Origin: Nostoc sp. LEGE 06077
GTDB taxonomy: Bacteria > Cyanobacteriota > Cyanobacteriia > Cyanobacteriales > Nostocaceae
NCBI RefSeq assembly: GCF_015207705.1
Contig: NZ_JADEWI010000013.1
Span: 1-64,000 of the forward strand
Direction of reading: 5' to 3'
Length of the DNA stretch: 64,000 bases
In this document: piece after piece, positions 61,594 through 64,000 of the stretch
How the letters are laid out: every line of letters begins with the position of its first letter
Numbering within the stretch: position 1 is the first letter of the stretch
The notes under the pieces: generated by a model
The model's input: only the letters and a program-made list of their open reading frames with translations
Databases searched by the model: none
Told to the model about the DNA's origin: nothing
Translations under genes and position numbers: made by a program

Positions 61594-62079
61594 ATGGTAT
61601 CATCACTCAAGCCACGAGAGCTTGTCATCCGTGCATCGAAAATTGTTCATAAATCGTTATTTCTTAACTCACTAGCTCGATTTGTTACCGAAGAAGCAAT
61701 TTGTTTGATGTTTCGCATTGGCTTTGGTGATATACATACAATAGAATGCTGGCGCTACATGGTTTATGTTCACGCCAAAGGCATTAGCAGATTTGTTAGT
61801 TATGCAGATTTTCCCCCAATTGTTGGGGTAACGCCACCCAGCCCAGTCGAGTTAATCAAATGGCGTAGGCGGTGGCGTAAACAACATGAATATGCTTATA
61901 GAAAACAAGCACCTGAGTGGTGGACAGAATTTTTTATAAATGAATTTTGGCAAGCTCTTTCTCAAGATATCTTGCAAAGTTGGGGTGAATTAATCGCTTT
62001 AATTAAATTTGCTTTCCCTGAAGAAACTTTGCAGGAAATGAGAAAGAGCTATCGCCTAGAAAAATCATTGCTAAATTAG
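61594..62079 (+). CDS. Unrecognised protein, 161 residues
   Basis: I do not recognise this protein. It starts MVSSLKPRELVIRASKIVHK and is rich in Trp, Arg and Phe in the middle (WRRRWRKQHEYAYRKQAPEW). There are several hydrophobic helices but no clear signal peptide. The composition is coding-like and the ATG is good. It is divergent from the XRE regulator and convergent with the S1 gene. Confidence 0.6.
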   Translation: MVSSLKPRELVIRASKIVHKSLFLNSLARFVTEEAICLMFRIGFGDIHTIECWRYMVYVHAKGISRFVSYADFPPIVGVTPPSPVELIKWRRRWRKQHEYAYRKQAPEWWTEFFINEFWQALSQDILQSWGELIALIKFAFPEETLQEMRKSYRLEKSLLN

Positions 62080-62103
62080 GACTGAACGCCCCGCTAATAG
62101 CAA

Positions 62104-63009
62104 TCAGGACTCAGCACTCTTATTCGCTGCACGATGAGCGCGTGCTTCTGCTGAAGCCATCACTTCATCCATATTTTCTAGCATTTCACCAGGGAAATTT
62201 TCTAAAATTCTGGTAGAAATTGCGACTCTACCTTTGCCTTCATCCAAGTCAATAATTACAGCTTTAATAGTTTGACCGACTTGAAAGACTTTTTCGAGAG
62301 ATTCGATAAATTTTTGGCTGACTTGCTTAATATGCAGCAAAGCACTCATCCCATTTAAATCAACAAATACCCCAAATGGTTTAATGCCAGTTATTTTACC
62401 TTCAACTAGCTGACCAATTTCTAACAAACTGAAGTTACTCGAACGAGTAGCTAAACGTTGAGAAAGTACGAGTTTTTTACTGTTGCGGTCTACTTCCAAA
62501 AAGCCAGCGGTTAAAGTGTGACCTTTAAGTGCTTCTAAATTATCACGTTCAGCTAAATGCGATCGCGGAATAAACCCCCGCAAAGATTGAAAATCGACAG
62601 TGACACCACCTTTATTCACACCTGTTACCCGGACTTGGATTGTCTGGGAACTTTCCTGCATTTGGACCAATTTTTCCCAGATGTGTTGAATTTCTAACTG
62701 CCGTCGAGAAAGAGTTACTTGACCTTCTGCATCCTGTTCTCGGATAATCAAAAACTCTAATTCTTCTTGCAACGGCAGTACCTCCGATAAATCGGTTACT
62801 GCTCTCAAAGAAGCCTCATCGCGGGGAATATACGCAGATGCCTTACCACCAATATCGACGTACGCGCCATCGGGGTCAAGTTGGAACACTTTACCGTGAA
62901 CCACCTGCCCTTTTTGAAACTGGTAGTCGTGTTTTTCGAGTGCTTGGGCAAAATCGTCCATTGTAAAAGACGAATTGGCTTTTTGAGATAGATTCGATTC
63001 GGAATTCAT
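62104..63009 (-). CDS. Ribosomal protein S1-like, three S1 domains (Rps1b type)
   Basis: 301 residues with three S1 RNA-binding domains: about 37-106 (GQVVHGKVFQLDPDGAYVDI), 120-186 (VRVTGVNKGGVTVDFQSLRG) and 205-270 (LVEGKITGIKPFGVFVDL). Cyanobacteria carry two short S1 proteins; this one, with a 30-residue leader and a short basic tail, resembles the Rps1b type. It should bind mRNA at the 30S subunit. ATG at 63009, upstream of which lies a heptamer inverted repeat. Confidence 0.88.
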   Translation of the reverse strand: MNSESNLSQKANSSFTMDDFAQALEKHDYQFQKGQVVHGKVFQLDPDGAYVDIGGKASAYIPRDEASLRAVTDLSEVLPLQEELEFLIIREQDAEGQVTLSRRQLEIQHIWEKLVQMQESSQTIQVRVTGVNKGGVTVDFQSLRGFIPRSHLAERDNLEALKGHTLTAGFLEVDRNSKKLVLSQRLATRSSNFSLLEIGQLVEGKITGIKPFGVFVDLNGMSALLHIKQVSQKFIESLEKVFQVGQTIKAVIIDLDEGKGRVAISTRILENFPGEMLENMDEVMASAEARAHRAANKSAES

Positions 63010-63069
63010 GACTAATGAAAATTAATTGTTATTTAACTAACACCACTGGATTTTTTAGATAGTCATCTG

Positions 63070-63103
63070 TCATTGGTCATGGGGTATTACTAATGACCAA
63101 TGA
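63070..63103. repeat. Heptamer repeat and inverted repeat (ATGACCA)
   Basis: TCATTGGTCAT (63070-63080) and ATGACCAATGA (63093-63103) form a stem; the tandem ATGACCA unit continues to about 63111. It lies between the S1 and dienelactone hydrolase genes and could end transcription of the latter. Confidence 0.5.
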
Positions 63104-63128
63104 CCAATGACCCAGGACTAATCAGGTT

Positions 63129-63872
63129 TCAGTTCAATTGACTAAACAATTGTTTTACCTCAACCCAAGCATCCGCAGCAGCCTTTGGATTATAGCTGGC
63201 ACGACGATCGCAAAAAAATCCGTGGTCAGCTCCATCGTAGCGGAAGACACGATGAGGAATTTTGTATTTTTCTAACTCTGCTTCAATTTCCTCTGTTTGT
63301 GCTGCGGGAATACTTGCATCTTCCATCCCAAAAAAGGCGTAAATTATGCCGGGAATTTGGGGAGTAAGCGTTAAAGTAGCAGCACCGCCGCCCGGTGTGT
63401 TGCTCGTAATTCTAGCACCGTAGAAAGATGCGGTGACTTTAATATCTGGTAAAGTGGCAGCAAGATAAGCGACATGACCGCCAAAACAGAAGCCAATACA
63501 ACCAATGGCATTCGGTTTGATTTGGGGTAGAGCTTTGAGATAATCAATGGCTGATTGAATATCGCTGAGTAATTCTGGTGCTGTAGTTTGCTCCCAAGCG
63601 TATTTTCTGCCAACTTCAATATCTGCTGGGGTGTACCCAGCCTCAAAACCGGGAGCGAACCGATCAAATATTGCAGGTGCGATCGCTACATACCCTAGCT
63701 TGGCAATTCGCTCTGTTACATCTCGAATATGGCTATTAACACCAAAAATTTCCTGTAACACAATAATTCCTGGGTAAGTACCGGGTTCTTCCGGTTGTGC
63801 TAAATAAGCCGATATTTGCAGATTATTTTCTAAAAGCTTAACCCATGAGGTGCCTATTGCTAGTTCTGTCAT
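63129..63872 (-). CDS. Dienelactone hydrolase family protein
   Basis: 247 residues of the alpha/beta-hydrolase DLH family. Nucleophile elbow GCIGFCFGGHV with the catalytic Cys, an Asp in the FGMEDASIPAAQ region, and His in DGADHGFFCD are in the expected order. VLQEIFGVNSHIRDVTERIA is the family N-terminal motif. Substrate in cyanobacteria is not known. ATG at 63872. The last 128 bp of the window (63873-64000) hold its promoter region and no further gene. Confidence 0.9.
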   Translation of the reverse strand: MTELAIGTSWVKLLENNLQISAYLAQPEEPGTYPGIIVLQEIFGVNSHIRDVTERIAKLGYVAIAPAIFDRFAPGFEAGYTPADIEVGRKYAWEQTTAPELLSDIQSAIDYLKALPQIKPNAIGCIGFCFGGHVAYLAATLPDIKVTASFYGARITSNTPGGGAATLTLTPQIPGIIYAFFGMEDASIPAAQTEEIEAELEKYKIPHRVFRYDGADHGFFCDRRASYNPKAAADAWVEVKQLFSQLN

Positions 63873-64000
63873 AGTTATTTCTACTAATGTTGCTCGGTGA
63901 TTTGATCTAACTATGCCAGTATGTTTAGGCTATTCCTCACAATTAATCAACTACTAAAGTAAATAGAACTTACGCAAAAAAACGGAAAATTAAGATACCA

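Overview
The window comes from the chromosome of a filamentous, probably heterocyst-forming cyanobacterium (Nostoc/Anabaena/Tolypothrix-like). Evidence: many HIP1 octamers (GCGATCGC); photosynthesis genes (psbU, chlG, petP, btpA, a PucC-like chlorophyll-family transporter); cyanobacterium-restricted families (DUF3120, the PDZ/radical-SAM protein, VKOR-thioredoxin, DUF6887); and short heptanucleotide tandem repeats between genes. Assignment below order level is inference. No rRNA, tRNA, CRISPR array, insertion sequence or prophage was recognised.

1-33 kb is mostly housekeeping, in short and often monocistronic units: a secreted GH10-like hydrolase, radical-SAM/PDZ protein, uppP, DUF3120, alpha/beta hydrolase, psbU, nadB, a CHASE2-PAS-GGDEF cyclase, VKOR-Trx, btpA, rimO, a DEAD-box helicase, an aldo/keto reductase, a PucC-like transporter, an IMPase-family phosphatase, a zinc MDR dehydrogenase, chlG, an ArsA/Get3-like ATPase, petP and two Uma2 proteins. 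The standout is a 780-residue minus-strand gene at 20.8-23.1 kb. It joins a NERD nuclease-type domain, an almost complete copy of the principal sigma factor SigA lacking region 4, and six TPR repeats in one open frame. A 241-bp element with terminal inverted repeats and nested hairpins lies at 27.6-27.8 kb.

32.7-61.2 kb is a large surface-polysaccharide locus. It starts with a divergent GumK-like glycosyltransferase and a promoter region carrying a perfect GTA-N8-TAC (NtcA-type) palindrome. A compact WbpA-B-D-E-like operon follows, predicted to make a UDP-2,3-diacetamido-uronic acid. Next come a sugar epimerase/dehydratase, a membrane-anchored transglutaminase-like protein, an asparagine-synthase-like amidotransferase and a Wzm/Wzt-type ABC exporter. 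The distal part holds several glycosyltransferases (four sharing an unusual DQ-x3-G-x2-G signature), two more DegT aminotransferases, a GNAT/FemAB-like acyltransferase, a sulfotransferase beside an APS kinase, a methyltransferase, a second epimerase and a second amidotransferase. Together these suggest an ABC-exported glycan carrying amino sugars, uronamides, acyl, methyl and sulfate groups. The middle of this locus looks more AT-rich than its flanks, as is common for exchangeable polysaccharide genes.

61.2-64 kb returns to general genes: a small XRE regulator, an unrecognised protein, a three-domain ribosomal protein S1 (Rps1b type) and a dienelactone hydrolase family protein. All functions are read from sequence motifs and remembered family features; no database search was run.
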